A stretch of 64,000 nucleotides of DNA, taken from IMG/VR virus record IMGVR_UViG_3300024346_010589, positions 18,064 to 82,063 of that record; one strand, given 5' to 3'. How positions within the stretch are numbered: the stretch's first letter is position 1; each line of letters opens with the position of its first letter. This document shows positions 31,642 through 41,352 of the stretch, piece after piece. The notes under the pieces are model-generated. The model did not search any database and was not told where the DNA came from. It saw nothing but the letters and a program-made list of their open reading frames with translations. Origin of the DNA: a virus. The position numbers and the translations under genes are program-made.

Positions 31642-34600
31642 TATGTTAATACTGAATAAACTCTTGCGTAATAAGTACCGTTCTCAACTACTCTTTCGCT
31701 TCTAAATTCGTGCGATATGGTTTCAGCAGTCTTATCGTTAGGCACTTCGAATGTTGCCAGTAGAATGTTTTCGTTAAAGAATTGCACTCTGTAACTTGCC
31801 GCAGCAACAACCATTGACCAAGTAGCCTTTACTCCATATGGTATATTGTCGCCAATATCTTCGCTCAATATTTCTACTGTTATTTCGGAAGGTGGGTCAA
31901 TGCTATTTTCTGTAAATATTACCGGTGACTTTGGTTGCGTTAGTGATAAATCTCTTTCTATATTATCAAACTTGTCTTCGTTGTATTCTAATCCTTGAAT
32001 ATTATATACGCCATTAGAAGATTCCGCTATGTTTAGTATTTTATATTTCTTGGGCTCTGCAAGGTTGACGGAATCTTCCATCATGAAAGTAGTACCCTTA
32101 TTGTCTTTTAAATTAAAAAACGACTCATCAGCTTGTTTTTCCAAAATGTATCCAAGTTTCGTATCCCCACTCAATGTAACCCAATCTCCATGTATTGAAT
32201 TGTTCTCAGAACCACTAACTGCTATAAAAATTTCTCCAGGGAACTCATTATCTGCCGCTATGTCTAATGTGCCTAGAGGGCATATATGATCAGTTTCTAA
32301 GTTTCCTTCTGACGCCAGGTCTGACTCTATTTCTTTTGCCACCCTAGGGTATCCATCAAGCCAGCTAAAAAATGTTATTTCGTTACTGTCGCATTCTTGC
32401 GGTTGATGCCATATAAATTTTTCAGGTATCGGAAGTTCTAAGTAATATCCACCTATCCACGCCATCTCATCTTCTGGCAACATAGCCTGAACCATTACTT
32501 GATCCATTTCGTTGTTTATGGTTGCAAGTATTCCTCCACGCTCTTCTGCATCTTTTAGGGCTTCAACCCAAGTGTACTCACCAGTTACATGACTATATGG
32601 GTTATTAACCAACCTTAGTTTAGTGTCGTTCTCATAAATCTTATTGACCGTGAACTGTTTTATTTGCTCGGCCCTCATGTCTTCTATTTGCTGGTCGGTC
32701 ACTTCCCCTAAATCATCCAATGATTCAATTGTTTGATTTCCTGAGGTGTTATAAATTGTTATTTGCTTCCATGTGTCCTTATCATCTTCTTCTATTATTG
32801 TTCTTATTGGGTAATCGACCATTAGTTCCGCAGTTTTTCCGTCTCCGCTTATTTCAACATCAACTATTTTACCAGCAAACCTACCTATAGTTCTTTTATT
32901 GTCTAAAACATCTATTACATCTCCTGGCTTGAGATAAGATCCAAGCGAGCTGGTAACGAAAGACAATAGTTCTGTTTCCATGTTTGCGCCCTTGACTAAA
33001 AAGTCAGCAGCTCTTTTTGCTTGAGCTTGAGAAGTTATTCCAAACCCATCTATGGTTTGCTCTATGATATTATTCTCTTGTATGGATTTTCTATCTTCAG
33101 AATGTTCCATTTTTGCTCTGAACATATTGTACTTATCTACGTACTTTATCTTACATGAATTAGTTCTGCTTGTTTTCGGCGTACTAGAATAAGAGAATCC
33201 TTCTTTGGATATATTATTGTTAGCAAACAACATTACTGAATCTTTTTTCTGATCCTGAAAGAAGTTGATTGAGCCCCCTGACCAATAAGCAAAAGCTCTA
33301 AATATCGCAGCAAATTCATTTATTAACTTAAAGGCATTTTGGGAGTTCATTAAAAATGCATTCAATGTGTACCTTGGCTCAACCAATGGATAGTCTATTT
33401 CTACAGCGCACTCCCCTGACTCCTGAGCTGGGTTTCTCTCTAGTATTATTTTCTTTCCAGATAATGTTGTTCCAATTATTTTAATAGATTCGCATATTCC
33501 ATGATCGTAGTAAATGGCTAGTTTTTTATTCGTGTGATTATATTCGCTTTGAAAATCCGCATCATCATAAGGGCCCTCTGCGGTTATTGATATGGTATTT
33601 TCTCCGGACAAAGAGAATTTTCTTTTAGGAGTTTTCGAGCTGTAACCAGTCGGAATAAACTCATCGCAATATTTCGCTATCCTGTAAAGAGTCCACCTGT
33701 CTATATTTTCGGGCTTTATTCCAAATTTACCTACTCCATATCTTTTGCTTGATATTAAATCATACAAACACCAGGCCGGATTATCGGTCCAAAGTTTTGC
33801 TTCTTCAGGAACCGGATCATCTTTAGATGCTTGGCCTTCGAATCTTCCATCCCAGTTTCCATTATACCGCCTTGTTTCCGGGTTGTAATTACTTGGGACT
33901 GCTACTTTCTTTAGCTTTAGGTGGTAATTTCTGGTGGGAATAGAGGATACGTCTTTAGCGTTAACTCTTGTTCCTATAACAACTGAGTTAGGATAACTCA
34001 ACTGAACCGGTGTTATTTCAGTTACCCCAGACAATAAAAAAGTCTCCTTGTATCTAGCGGCCTGCTCTCCCTCTTTTACTGGATTCCTTTCTCTATTTAA
34101 TTTGTAAACCTTTACTATCCTATCCTTTCTAGATGGATTCTTTGGTAGATAAATTTTAACATCTTTCCTGTATGAACTCGTGGCTACGCCATAAATGTAA
34201 ATATCGGTAGAGAAAGGAGTCTCTCCTTCGTTTCCGTATTTTATTCTAAACTTCGCTTTGTTTGGCCAAATCTCTCCTGCGTTTTCTATTTTTGTTCCAA
34301 TATTCCATCCATCATCAGGGTTTATAAAGCCTTTTATAACTGTCCAAGCCGCCAGCATTGCAAGCTCCCACGCAGCCGCTGCAGCGTTTTCTCCAGCGAT
34401 AGCTCCTGCACCTGCGGCTAATTGCGGAACCATTGCAGCTGTAGCCATGAGCGCGAATTTAATCGCTGTAGCTGCATAATAGGCCGCTAACAATCCGTGG
34501 TAGATCTGGTATGCAGACATTATCCAAGTCCAAAGTTTTCCTATTTTGTATGTTATCTCTATTGTGTCTCCCTCGTATATATATGATAATTGGTCTATCT

Positions 34601-37037
34601 GAATTGTAACGTACATCTCTTCGACTAATGGATTAATAACCGTGTGACTCACATAGTATTCTTCCTCTGAAGACCTAATTACTGCCTGGTCTGAGGTTCC
34701 AGCTAATAAAAATATTTTAACACGTAAATCGTCCCTCTCTTCTCCTTCTTCTCCTGGACCTCCTGGCCCATTTTTTACATCCTTAACTCCGTTTATTTTG
34801 ATGGATTGCCATAGCCCTTGTATTTGCCCTGGAGTCAATTGAACCTCAGAAGCCCAGTCTTTAGCACTTACCCCTACGTCGTCTGTATTTTGCAATATAT
34901 AAATAGGGTCATTTGTTGTTATTTTCTTGTCGTCACTCCTATCTTTAGCTGAAAGCTGTTTTGTGAAATCTTCAAAACCAAAAGGCCTAGTAAGCTCTGG
35001 ATTTATCTGTATTATTTTTCCTGGAGAATAATCTCCTGTTATTTTATATATTGGTGATGTTGTATTGTTTTCGTCCGACAATTTTTTCATCAAGACCTTG
35101 CCTTGTTGCCCATTGTAGGTCGCCTCTTCATCAAAAAGACCCAAGAAATCACCTGCGTCAGCACCCATTTGGTAATACTCAACCCCTCCATCATGTCTGG
35201 CAGACCTTATTAGGTCTCCATCTTCATAAAACTTATCTTCGTCTATGTTTACGTACTCTCCATAGAAAGTCTGGTATCCATTAATGAGCGGGGTTGTTGT
35301 ATAAAACTCAGCAGCATCACCTGCCCCCACGTAAACTATTTCAGTTTCACTTTCGCTATAATTATGGTTCGCATGCCTACTGAAAGGATTAGCTAGGCTG
35401 GTATTTATTTTGTATGTATATTTTTCTCCAGCACCCTCTTGATATGAAATATAATCTCCCTGCTTGTATGTTTTGTTTTTTTCAAAAGGTTGAAGATTAT
35501 TTGCGTTTTCTATTATGTTATTAGGATTTATTTCTCTTGGTCCGTAAAGTGGCGCGTTAATATCTTTGGTGTTTGCTGAGAATAAATATTGAGGGTCAAG
35601 CAGTGATTGATCATTTGTACCAATAACGCCGCCTCTGCTTTGTCCTATGTCTATGTCAAACTCATTTATATTATATGCGTCCTTAGGTGGAACTGTTCCC
35701 AGGTTTACTTCTTTTACTTGTGCGTCATCCAATATAACCCCCTGAAGATAATCGTCATCGGGATTTCTTAAAAATTTAGGGTCGCTAGGGTCTGTTATTT
35801 TTTTTGATTCTTTATTGAATACTAAAGTTTCTCCGTTTTTATCACAAAGCCCATCAATTGGACCCTCGCAGGCCAAGTCTACAGCTTTATATACAGATGT
35901 TGACTCTAACTTGAACCATCCAACTCCATCATTTTTACTACCATTTCTCCACCTCTGTCCAACTGGTATAGGAAAAAACCCTTCAAATGATTTATCTTTT
36001 CCGGCTATATATTCTATCTCTCCGTCTTCCGCAAAAGATATTGGATAAAATTCTTTTTCTTTAACCTCGTCATCAGGCAGTGGCACGCTTTGAAGGCAAA
36101 CATAAGAACTTGTAGATGCGTCCGATTCTTTTACCTTATAGGTGTTGTCCGCTTTTGATACAGTGGTCCAGTTTCCATCGACTCCTTTCACCCCCATTCT
36201 ATCTATATTGACACCCTTTAACCAGTTATAGTTGTAATAAAAATAACCCGCAACTGCATTGCCAGTTTTCTCCTGTTTCACTGTCGTTACTGACTGCCTA
36301 TAAGTGTCAGCATCTGTATACTGACCATAAATTCCATCATTTGCTCCAAAATAAGTTGTTGGTAGGTTATTTTTTAAAAATTGATAAGCTGGATCAGAAG
36401 CCTTGAAGTCACTACTTCCATCAAATAAATTCAACGCGAATGCAGAAAACAGACAACCCTGAGGCAAGTAGTATTTACTATAACTAGGAACGAGGCTGTA
36501 TAATCCTTTTTTGAAATTAAAAATTTGCCCCTTTTCCGAATCGTAATCATAATTGACAATACATGAAGATATAACATTGCTTCCAATTTTCATTCTGCCA
36601 TAACCAAGAGGCACAGTTGCCCCCTGCTGGTATCTATTATCGGACCCATTGAATAAAAACGATTGAGTTTGCGCAACTAGAGTGCTGTCGTCTCTTTCCA
36701 TTGCTTCCGATATTTTCTTTGAAATATACATGCTTGCGGCGGTCTGAATTGCCATCATGAATAAGCTGCCAACGAATCCTGATCCTTGCGGCATAGGAAA
36801 TATATGTATATCTTCTTTTGTTGGCAATACGTAGTCAACTTGATCTATAAAGTTGTCGCTTTTCTCTTTTTTTATACCATAATGTATTCCTGCTTTTTCT
36901 TTCTTATTAAGGTATGATTCTATTTCTCTATCGTTAGCGAACAGTGCAGACACAGCTTCAGACGGAGAGCTAACGTCTAGCTTCCATTCCTTACCGAACT
37001 TTTTTCCAAGTTCTCCGTACAAAAATACCCTTTTCAT
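31641..37037 (-). CDS. Tail tip hub: fused gpI-gpJ homologue with lectin-like and FN3 domains
   Basis: This 1798-residue protein combines several tail-tip parts. Residues 1-80 (VFLYGELGKKFGKEWKLDV...) are a lambda gpI-like ubiquitin-fold domain, followed by a hydrophobic helix (SLFMMAIQTAASMYI) and the gpJ start QQGATVPLGYGRMKIGSNVI. The hub region follows, with an Ala-rich hydrophobic insertion at about residues 840-925. TNSCKIKYVDKYNMFRAKM and the nearby PGDVIDVLDN match the gpJ body. A C-type-lectin-like domain (about 1490-1635) includes YTWVEALKDAEERGGILATI and MAWIGGYYLEL. An FN3 domain with a PPSEITVEIL start ends the chain. AAGG-AAAAAAGG-ATG gives it one of the few clear ribosome sites. 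gpJ is the central adsorption protein of siphophages. Confidence 0.85.
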   Translation of the reverse strand: MKRVFLYGELGKKFGKEWKLDVSSPSEAVSALFANDREIESYLNKKEKAGIHYGIKKEKSDNFIDQVDYVLPTKEDIHIFPMPQGSGFVGSLFMMAIQTAASMYISKKISEAMERDDSTLVAQTQSFLFNGSDNRYQQGATVPLGYGRMKIGSNVISSCIVNYDYDSEKGQIFNFKKGLYSLVPSYSKYYLPQGCLFSAFALNLFDGSSDFKASDPAYQFLKNNLPTTYFGANDGIYGQYTDADTYRQSVTTVKQEKTGNAVAGYFYYNYNWLKGVNIDRMGVKGVDGNWTTVSKADNTYKVKESDASTSSYVCLQSVPLPDDEVKEKEFYPISFAEDGEIEYIAGKDKSFEGFFPIPVGQRWRNGSKNDGVGWFKLESTSVYKAVDLACEGPIDGLCDKNGETLVFNKESKKITDPSDPKFLRNPDDDYLQGVILDDAQVKEVNLGTVPPKDAYNINEFDIDIGQSRGGVIGTNDQSLLDPQYLFSANTKDINAPLYGPREINPNNIIENANNLQPFEKNKTYKQGDYISYQEGAGEKYTYKINTSLANPFSRHANHNYSESETEIVYVGAGDAAEFYTTTPLINGYQTFYGEYVNIDEDKFYEDGDLIRSARHDGGVEYYQMGADAGDFLGLFDEEATYNGQQGKVLMKKLSDENNTTSPIYKITGDYSPGKIIQINPELTRPFGFEDFTKQLSAKDRSDDKKITTNDPIYILQNTDDVGVSAKDWASEVQLTPGQIQGLWQSIKINGVKDVKNGPGGPGEEGEERDDLRVKIFLLAGTSDQAVIRSSEEEYYVSHTVINPLVEEMYVTIQIDQLSYIYEGDTIEITYKIGKLWTWIMSAYQIYHGLLAAYYAATAIKFALMATAAMVPQLAAGAGAIAGENAAAAAWELAMLAAWTVIKGFINPDDGWNIGTKIENAGEIWPNKAKFRIKYGNEGETPFSTDIYIYGVATSSYRKDVKIYLPKNPSRKDRIVKVYKLNRERNPVKEGEQAARYKETFLLSGVTEITPVQLSYPNSVVIGTRVNAKDVSSIPTRNYHLKLKKVAVPSNYNPETRRYNGNWDGRFEGQASKDDPVPEEAKLWTDNPAWCLYDLISSKRYGVGKFGIKPENIDRWTLYRIAKYCDEFIPTGYSSKTPKRKFSLSGENTISITAEGPYDDADFQSEYNHTNKKLAIYYDHGICESIKIIGTTLSGKKIILERNPAQESGECAVEIDYPLVEPRYTLNAFLMNSQNAFKLINEFAAIFRAFAYWSGGSINFFQDQKKDSVMLFANNNISKEGFSYSSTPKTSRTNSCKIKYVDKYNMFRAKMEHSEDRKSIQENNIIEQTIDGFGITSQAQAKRAADFLVKGANMETELLSFVTSSLGSYLKPGDVIDVLDNKRTIGRFAGKIVDVEISGDGKTAELMVDYPIRTIIEEDDKDTWKQITIYNTSGNQTIESLDDLGEVTDQQIEDMRAEQIKQFTVNKIYENDTKLRLVNNPYSHVTGEYTWVEALKDAEERGGILATINNEMDQVMVQAMLPEDEMAWIGGYYLELPIPEKFIWHQPQECDSNEITFFSWLDGYPRVAKEIESDLASEGNLETDHICPLGTLDIAADNEFPGEIFIAVSGSENNSIHGDWVTLSGDTKLGYILEKQADESFFNLKDNKGTTFMMEDSVNLAEPKKYKILNIAESSNGVYNIQGLEYNEDKFDNIERDLSLTQPKSPVIFTENSIDPPSEITVEILSEDIGDNIPYGVKATWSMVVAAASYRVQFFNENILLATFEVPNDKTAETISHEFRSERVVENGTYYARVYSVLT

Positions 37038-37057
37038 CCTTTTTTCCTTATGTATAT

Positions 37058-37771
37058 TTACACTAACGATGGATGTCTGTACACTTCTTTTATTTTTGCT
37101 TGCCAGCGTTCGTCCAATAACTCTCTCCTGGATAAAATACCAGTGGCCTGATGCAAGAAGTAATCATCTCCACAATATATACCAACATGATATCTAAAAT
37201 TTTTCTTTACTTGAAATAATATCACATCATGTTTTTGTAATTTTTTATCTTCTATTTTTTCTAAATTATTATTTAATATATTTATTAATAGTTTATTTGC
37301 ATCTTTATCTTCTTGTGGAAGCCAATAGTTTTCATTCCATTTAGATATGTTTATGTTTAGTTCTTTTTTGAAATAGTCTTTGAACATACAAGTGCATTCA
37401 AAGAAACCCTTGATGTAAGGTTTCCCAGTAAGCTTTTCTGGCTCATAGCTTTCGGGGTAATAAAGAAAAAACTTCTTGGTTATTACGCTGTAAATTAAAT
37501 AAGGAATACCCATCTCCTCAGACATGGCTATATCTGGCGGAGAAGGCTTCTCGTTGCTCCTTGGATGAGAGTGGTATATTCCTACTATTGTTTTGTCTAT
37601 AGAATGTTTTATGAAGCTTTTTGGCGATATTGTAAAGCAATCTCTTGGCGCCGAATGTTCGTTTATTGCGGGCTCAACTGATACAGTTAAATCTTTATGA
37701 AGCAAAATAAATCCACACACCTCTTCCTCTGGATTACTCTCCGCATGAACTATGACTTCTCTCTCAAACAT
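37058..37771 (-). CDS. Tail tip peptidase, lambda gpK-like (JAMM plus NlpC/P60)
   Basis: Two domains can be read. The first is a JAB/MPN metallopeptidase with H67-x-H69, S77 and D80 in HSHPRSNEKPSPPD, plus the upstream glutamate in EEEVCGF. The second is an NlpC/P60-like domain with C126 in FFECTCMFKDYF and a His in RYHVGIYCGDDYFLHQ. Together they are the architecture of lambda gpK, which processes or assembles the tail tip and may cut peptidoglycan on entry. The metal ligands are complete. The 237-residue length matches gpK-like proteins. It is followed after 20 bases by the gpI-gpJ fusion gene and directly preceded by the gpL homologue. Confidence 0.9.
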   Translation of the reverse strand: MFEREVIVHAESNPEEEVCGFILLHKDLTVSVEPAINEHSAPRDCFTISPKSFIKHSIDKTIVGIYHSHPRSNEKPSPPDIAMSEEMGIPYLIYSVITKKFFLYYPESYEPEKLTGKPYIKGFFECTCMFKDYFKKELNINISKWNENYWLPQEDKDANKLLINILNNNLEKIEDKKLQKHDVILFQVKKNFRYHVGIYCGDDYFLHQATGILSRRELLDERWQAKIKEVYRHPSLV

Positions 37772-38806
37772 TTACTTAAACTCATAAGGGTCAACTCCGG
37801 GAAAACCTCCAAAAGGAAGACCTTCCTCGGATTCGGTCCAGAACTGATCCTTACCTTCTGGGTTCTCTGTGATTCTTTTTCCGCCTCCAGCTCCTGTAGC
37901 TAAATCTGAGAATCTAAGTCTGCATCCGCATAAACTTCTATCGCAATCATCTAAAACCCAATTTTCTGTATCGTAAATAGGGTTCGACCTAACACCATCA
38001 TTCAGGCAAACATAAATATCAATAGGATTCAATGAAGAATCATGGTCGTAAGGAACCAGCTTAACGGTATCTCCCTTGGAATAAGTAGAAGTTATAGACC
38101 AATCTGGATAAACATTTCCTTCCTCAAATTTAGCAAACTCTTCGGTTTTAAATTCGCCGCTAAAATATACTTCAGACCCAACCATATCTTCATTATAACC
38201 GCTTGGCACAAACCTTTTATTCTTACCGTTCGATATTGGCTTACCTTTATACCCACAACCTATATCTCCTCTGTATTGCCAAGGACAACTATTAGAGTAT
38301 ACTGTCCTGGCTGGCACGCTTGCGTTCTGCAACTCAAGCAGTGAAACCAATTCGAACTCTACTATATTATCATCTTCTTTTGTTTTTTGATTAACAAAGA
38401 AAACATCTTCACCAAAAGCCGCATCAGGATCAGGTTCGGCGTGAGGATTAAAATTATTAGGAAAATTAACTGCATCTAAATATTTAACAAATGTTTTTAT
38501 TCTGGTGACTTTATAATTAATAAAATCTTCAAAGTGATTCAGGCGCAATGAGATTACTCCTTGATGATTTGTGAATGTTAATTTAGGTCTGGGCAATCTG
38601 CCATCTCCTTGAACCTCAAATCCGTCAGCCTTTATGGGAAAGAAGTCGTACTCCTGGCTATTGAATACTAGCTTATTTTTATATCCATTTTCTCCAGCAT
38701 GAAATAAATACTGACCTTTCCCTTTTAAATCTATCTTATACAAACATATAATAGCAGAAGGATCCAGCTCGAATAAAGCTTTAATATTTTTACCTGTATC
38801 TTTCAT
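37772..38806 (-). CDS. Minor tail protein, lambda gpL-like (Fe-S type)
   Basis: The protein has the gpL pattern. The N-terminal domain (LFELDPSAIICLYKIDL) is followed by the Cys-rich half: NSCPWQYRGDIGCGYKG, then CDRSLCGCRLRF and the end motif LPFGGFPGVDPYEF. Lambda gpL is known to carry a [4Fe-4S] cluster held by cysteines of this region, and the spacing here is compatible. At 344 residues it is longer than gpL (232), mainly through an insertion of about 80 residues between the two Cys pairs. It lies between an unknown tail protein and the gpK homologue, in lambda order. Confidence 0.88.
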   Translation of the reverse strand: MKDTGKNIKALFELDPSAIICLYKIDLKGKGQYLFHAGENGYKNKLVFNSQEYDFFPIKADGFEVQGDGRLPRPKLTFTNHQGVISLRLNHFEDFINYKVTRIKTFVKYLDAVNFPNNFNPHAEPDPDAAFGEDVFFVNQKTKEDDNIVEFELVSLLELQNASVPARTVYSNSCPWQYRGDIGCGYKGKPISNGKNKRFVPSGYNEDMVGSEVYFSGEFKTEEFAKFEEGNVYPDWSITSTYSKGDTVKLVPYDHDSSLNPIDIYVCLNDGVRSNPIYDTENWVLDDCDRSLCGCRLRFSDLATGAGGGKRITENPEGKDQFWTESEEGLPFGGFPGVDPYEFK

Positions 38807-38824
38807 ATATATATTATAAATTAA

Positions 38825-39970
38825 TTAATCAATAAAATCAGCAATATTAATATTATTTTGTAAATTGTATGAATAAGTTGTTCTTGGAGGAGATGCGTAT
38901 ATTTTTGTTATCTCTTTTGTTTGCTTTACTACTGGAAGGTATGCTAGTTCAGATCTTAGCGCCCTTACGTTTTCCGAAAATAAACTTTTACCACCAAGAC
39001 CAATATACCAATTCATCCCCTCGCTACTACTAAAACTAGTATTAGATAATATATTTATATCATCAGAAGCTCCAAAATAATAAAAACAATAGAATATATG
39101 ATTCTTTAATGTTTCTGGATCTCTTGAGCTTAATTGTATGCTTTCATTATCTATATAATTTCCCCACAAATTTCTTTTTAACTTGTTGTACCAATTTTTT
39201 TCTAAATAATCCTGCATCTCTTGAATAAAAACTTCATCTCTGTTTTGTCCGTTTTTGAATATAGAATCTACGTTGGAGTTTTGGTTTATCTCAAACATGC
39301 TGTTCCACTCTTTTAAAGTTTCACCCTTGCTCGCTGAAGATGTTGTTTTTGTTTTTATTAAGTCTGGTAATAACAAGCTACCAGGCCCGTTGGAATCCCC
39401 GCTTATGAAATCCCTTTTTATATCCATTGTGAAAATGCATCCCTCAAGTGACGAAGCGTAAATATCAAAAGATCCAGTTGAGCTTATTTCTTTATTTTTT
39501 ATATTCACAAAAGGCATATTACCCTTGAGAGAATATACGTTTGAAACCTTCATTATTCCCTGAGGGCTCCACTCATCATCATACAAGTCTTCTAATACAA
39601 GCGATCCAGATTTCAAATATTCGTTATTACTTAATTCTGACTTTTCCGTCAACGAATCTAGTTTTCCTGTCTCAACCTCTTCTGAATTAGAAAGAGAACA
39701 TACTGAATCCCCAGGAATCCACGCAAAACCTGAAGGGTAACCAATTTTTTGATTTTCTGATGCGCTTAGTTCAACAGTTTCTTCGGAAATATATTTAACT
39801 CTCTCAACTTTCCATGCGTAATCAGAAGTGGAGCTATACTGAATTACCCCAGATATTCCACTATTATATATTCGTATATTCGAACTTGTCCCAGCGTCCA
39901 TCGCAACATGCATTCTTACATAATCATTACTTGGGTCGTTGTCACCAGAGGACATACTGTAAATATTCAT
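38825..39970 (-). CDS. Tail tip protein of unknown family
   Basis: I cannot assign this 381-residue protein. It is acidic and Ser-rich with beta-type segments in the first 200 residues (SNIRIYNSGISGVIQYSS) and a helical, Trp-containing region near 270 (DYLEKNWYNKLKRNLWGNYI). No signal, membrane segment or known motif is visible. Its location between the vWA/gpM-like genes and gpL, with an ATGA overlap to its upstream neighbour, indicates a virion protein of the tail tip. Confidence 0.6.
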   Translation of the reverse strand: MNIYSMSSGDNDPSNDYVRMHVAMDAGTSSNIRIYNSGISGVIQYSSTSDYAWKVERVKYISEETVELSASENQKIGYPSGFAWIPGDSVCSLSNSEEVETGKLDSLTEKSELSNNEYLKSGSLVLEDLYDDEWSPQGIMKVSNVYSLKGNMPFVNIKNKEISSTGSFDIYASSLEGCIFTMDIKRDFISGDSNGPGSLLLPDLIKTKTTSSASKGETLKEWNSMFEINQNSNVDSIFKNGQNRDEVFIQEMQDYLEKNWYNKLKRNLWGNYIDNESIQLSSRDPETLKNHIFYCFYYFGASDDINILSNTSFSSSEGMNWYIGLGGKSLFSENVRALRSELAYLPVVKQTKEITKIYASPPRTTYSYNLQNNINIADFID

Positions 39971-41352
39971 ATCGTCTCTTTCATTGGGTAGTTGTTAAAA
40001 TCTCCACTATTGACAATAAACATTCTTACATCTTTTGCTTGTCCTGGAATAATTTCTGCGTTAAAAAATACAGCTTGATTACTTACGTCTCCAGCGTTCT
40101 CAACTGGTTCGTTTTTGATAATCATTCCCGTCCAATTATAGCCATCAAGTTGCACTTCAGAGGTATTATTACTTGCGTAAGAAACTTGAATCTTCTTGTC
40201 TCCATAACTCACTTGCGTTGTGGGTAACGAGGATTGCAGTAAATTGTTTATGTCATTATCCTGGCCTGCATCTATAACCCCCTGCACTAAGGAGTGAAAA
40301 ACGCCTAGAGCTCCAGATATTCCTAGGTCCCCATAAGCTTCATACCAATTAGGTTGCATATTATTCAACATTGCTGCGTAAGCTAAAGAAGAGTCCTTTA
40401 ATCCTTGGTAAATATTCTGAACCGTCACTACATCAGTAGTGTTAATCTCTATCGTTTTCTTTTTGCTTAAAAAATAGTCATTCTGTATTTTTTTTAATAC
40501 TGAAAAGTCGGGCTCTATAAAGTTTTCGTCATTATTCAAGAAGTCCCTATCAACCGGCTCGCAGATAAATTCTCCCTCTAATTTAAACTTTGGCGAACAA
40601 TAAGAAGATATAGCTTTTGAGTTATACTTTACCGCTACATTTTCTTCACCTTTCTCTTCAAAATACTGGGCATCTTCAGTGTATGATTCAAATAATGACT
40701 CCCTGACTTGATAGTTATCATCACCAGACTCCTGAAACCACTGAGCTGCAGGATTAAAAGATTTCTCCGCATCATTCAATAGAACCAAATCGCAATGCTC
40801 ATTTTCCTCCCACCATAAAATAGAAGTATTTGGGTCCTCCACACAGTTCAATACCTCAAAGCCCGGAAGTATTGAAACGTTAGACTCAAACTTATCTCCA
40901 GTTCTATTCTCATAAGTTCCCGCTTTTCCACTTATAAGCTCGGAATATAAAGGATGAAAAAAAGTATTTATGTTTACTCTTTGGAATGGTTCGACAGTAA
41001 AAGGAAGTTCTTGAGTGTTACCAGTATTATATTCTGCGTAGCCTGAATATTCCGGGTAATTAAATATAGAAAACCTCAACGGGTCTTCGTTTTTAAATCC
41101 CGTTATAGTTAAAGGAAGACTACAGGTATTAATTATGGTTACAAATTTTCCGCTATCCACGGTAATTCTATCAAGCTTACTACAATCAAAGTCAGTAATT
41201 GGCAAACAATCTCCTTCTGGGATTATTCTTTTTGATCCTTCTGTCAGTATATACTTTCTGCCCAACTCATCTATTAAAAAGTCACACCCAGCAAGCACCG
41301 ACGTTCCGGTTTCCGAAAGGCACACTCCAGACTCTTCACTTATGAAACTCAT
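39967..41352 (-). CDS. Tail tip protein with Ig/ASH-like domain and QWF repeats
   Basis: The frame is open from an ATG at 41373, but the ATG at 41352 overlaps the upstream stop as ATGA and fits the style of this operon, so it is preferred. Residues near 50-110 (ITVDSGKFVTIINTCSLPLT and a following GF..EDPLRFSIF) resemble an Ig-like ASH/choice-of-anchor domain. Around residues 174-250 it has the motifs AQWFQESGDD and AQYFEEKGEE, which recur in the neighbouring 1686-residue protein. The C-terminal 150 residues look helical and then beta-rich. The function is presumably structural. Confidence 0.6.
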   Translation of the reverse strand: MSFISEESGVCLSETGTSVLAGCDFLIDELGRKYILTEGSKRIIPEGDCLPITDFDCSKLDRITVDSGKFVTIINTCSLPLTITGFKNEDPLRFSIFNYPEYSGYAEYNTGNTQELPFTVEPFQRVNINTFFHPLYSELISGKAGTYENRTGDKFESNVSILPGFEVLNCVEDPNTSILWWEENEHCDLVLLNDAEKSFNPAAQWFQESGDDNYQVRESLFESYTEDAQYFEEKGEENVAVKYNSKAISSYCSPKFKLEGEFICEPVDRDFLNNDENFIEPDFSVLKKIQNDYFLSKKKTIEINTTDVVTVQNIYQGLKDSSLAYAAMLNNMQPNWYEAYGDLGISGALGVFHSLVQGVIDAGQDNDINNLLQSSLPTTQVSYGDKKIQVSYASNNTSEVQLDGYNWTGMIIKNEPVENAGDVSNQAVFFNAEIIPGQAKDVRMFIVNSGDFNNYPMKETI

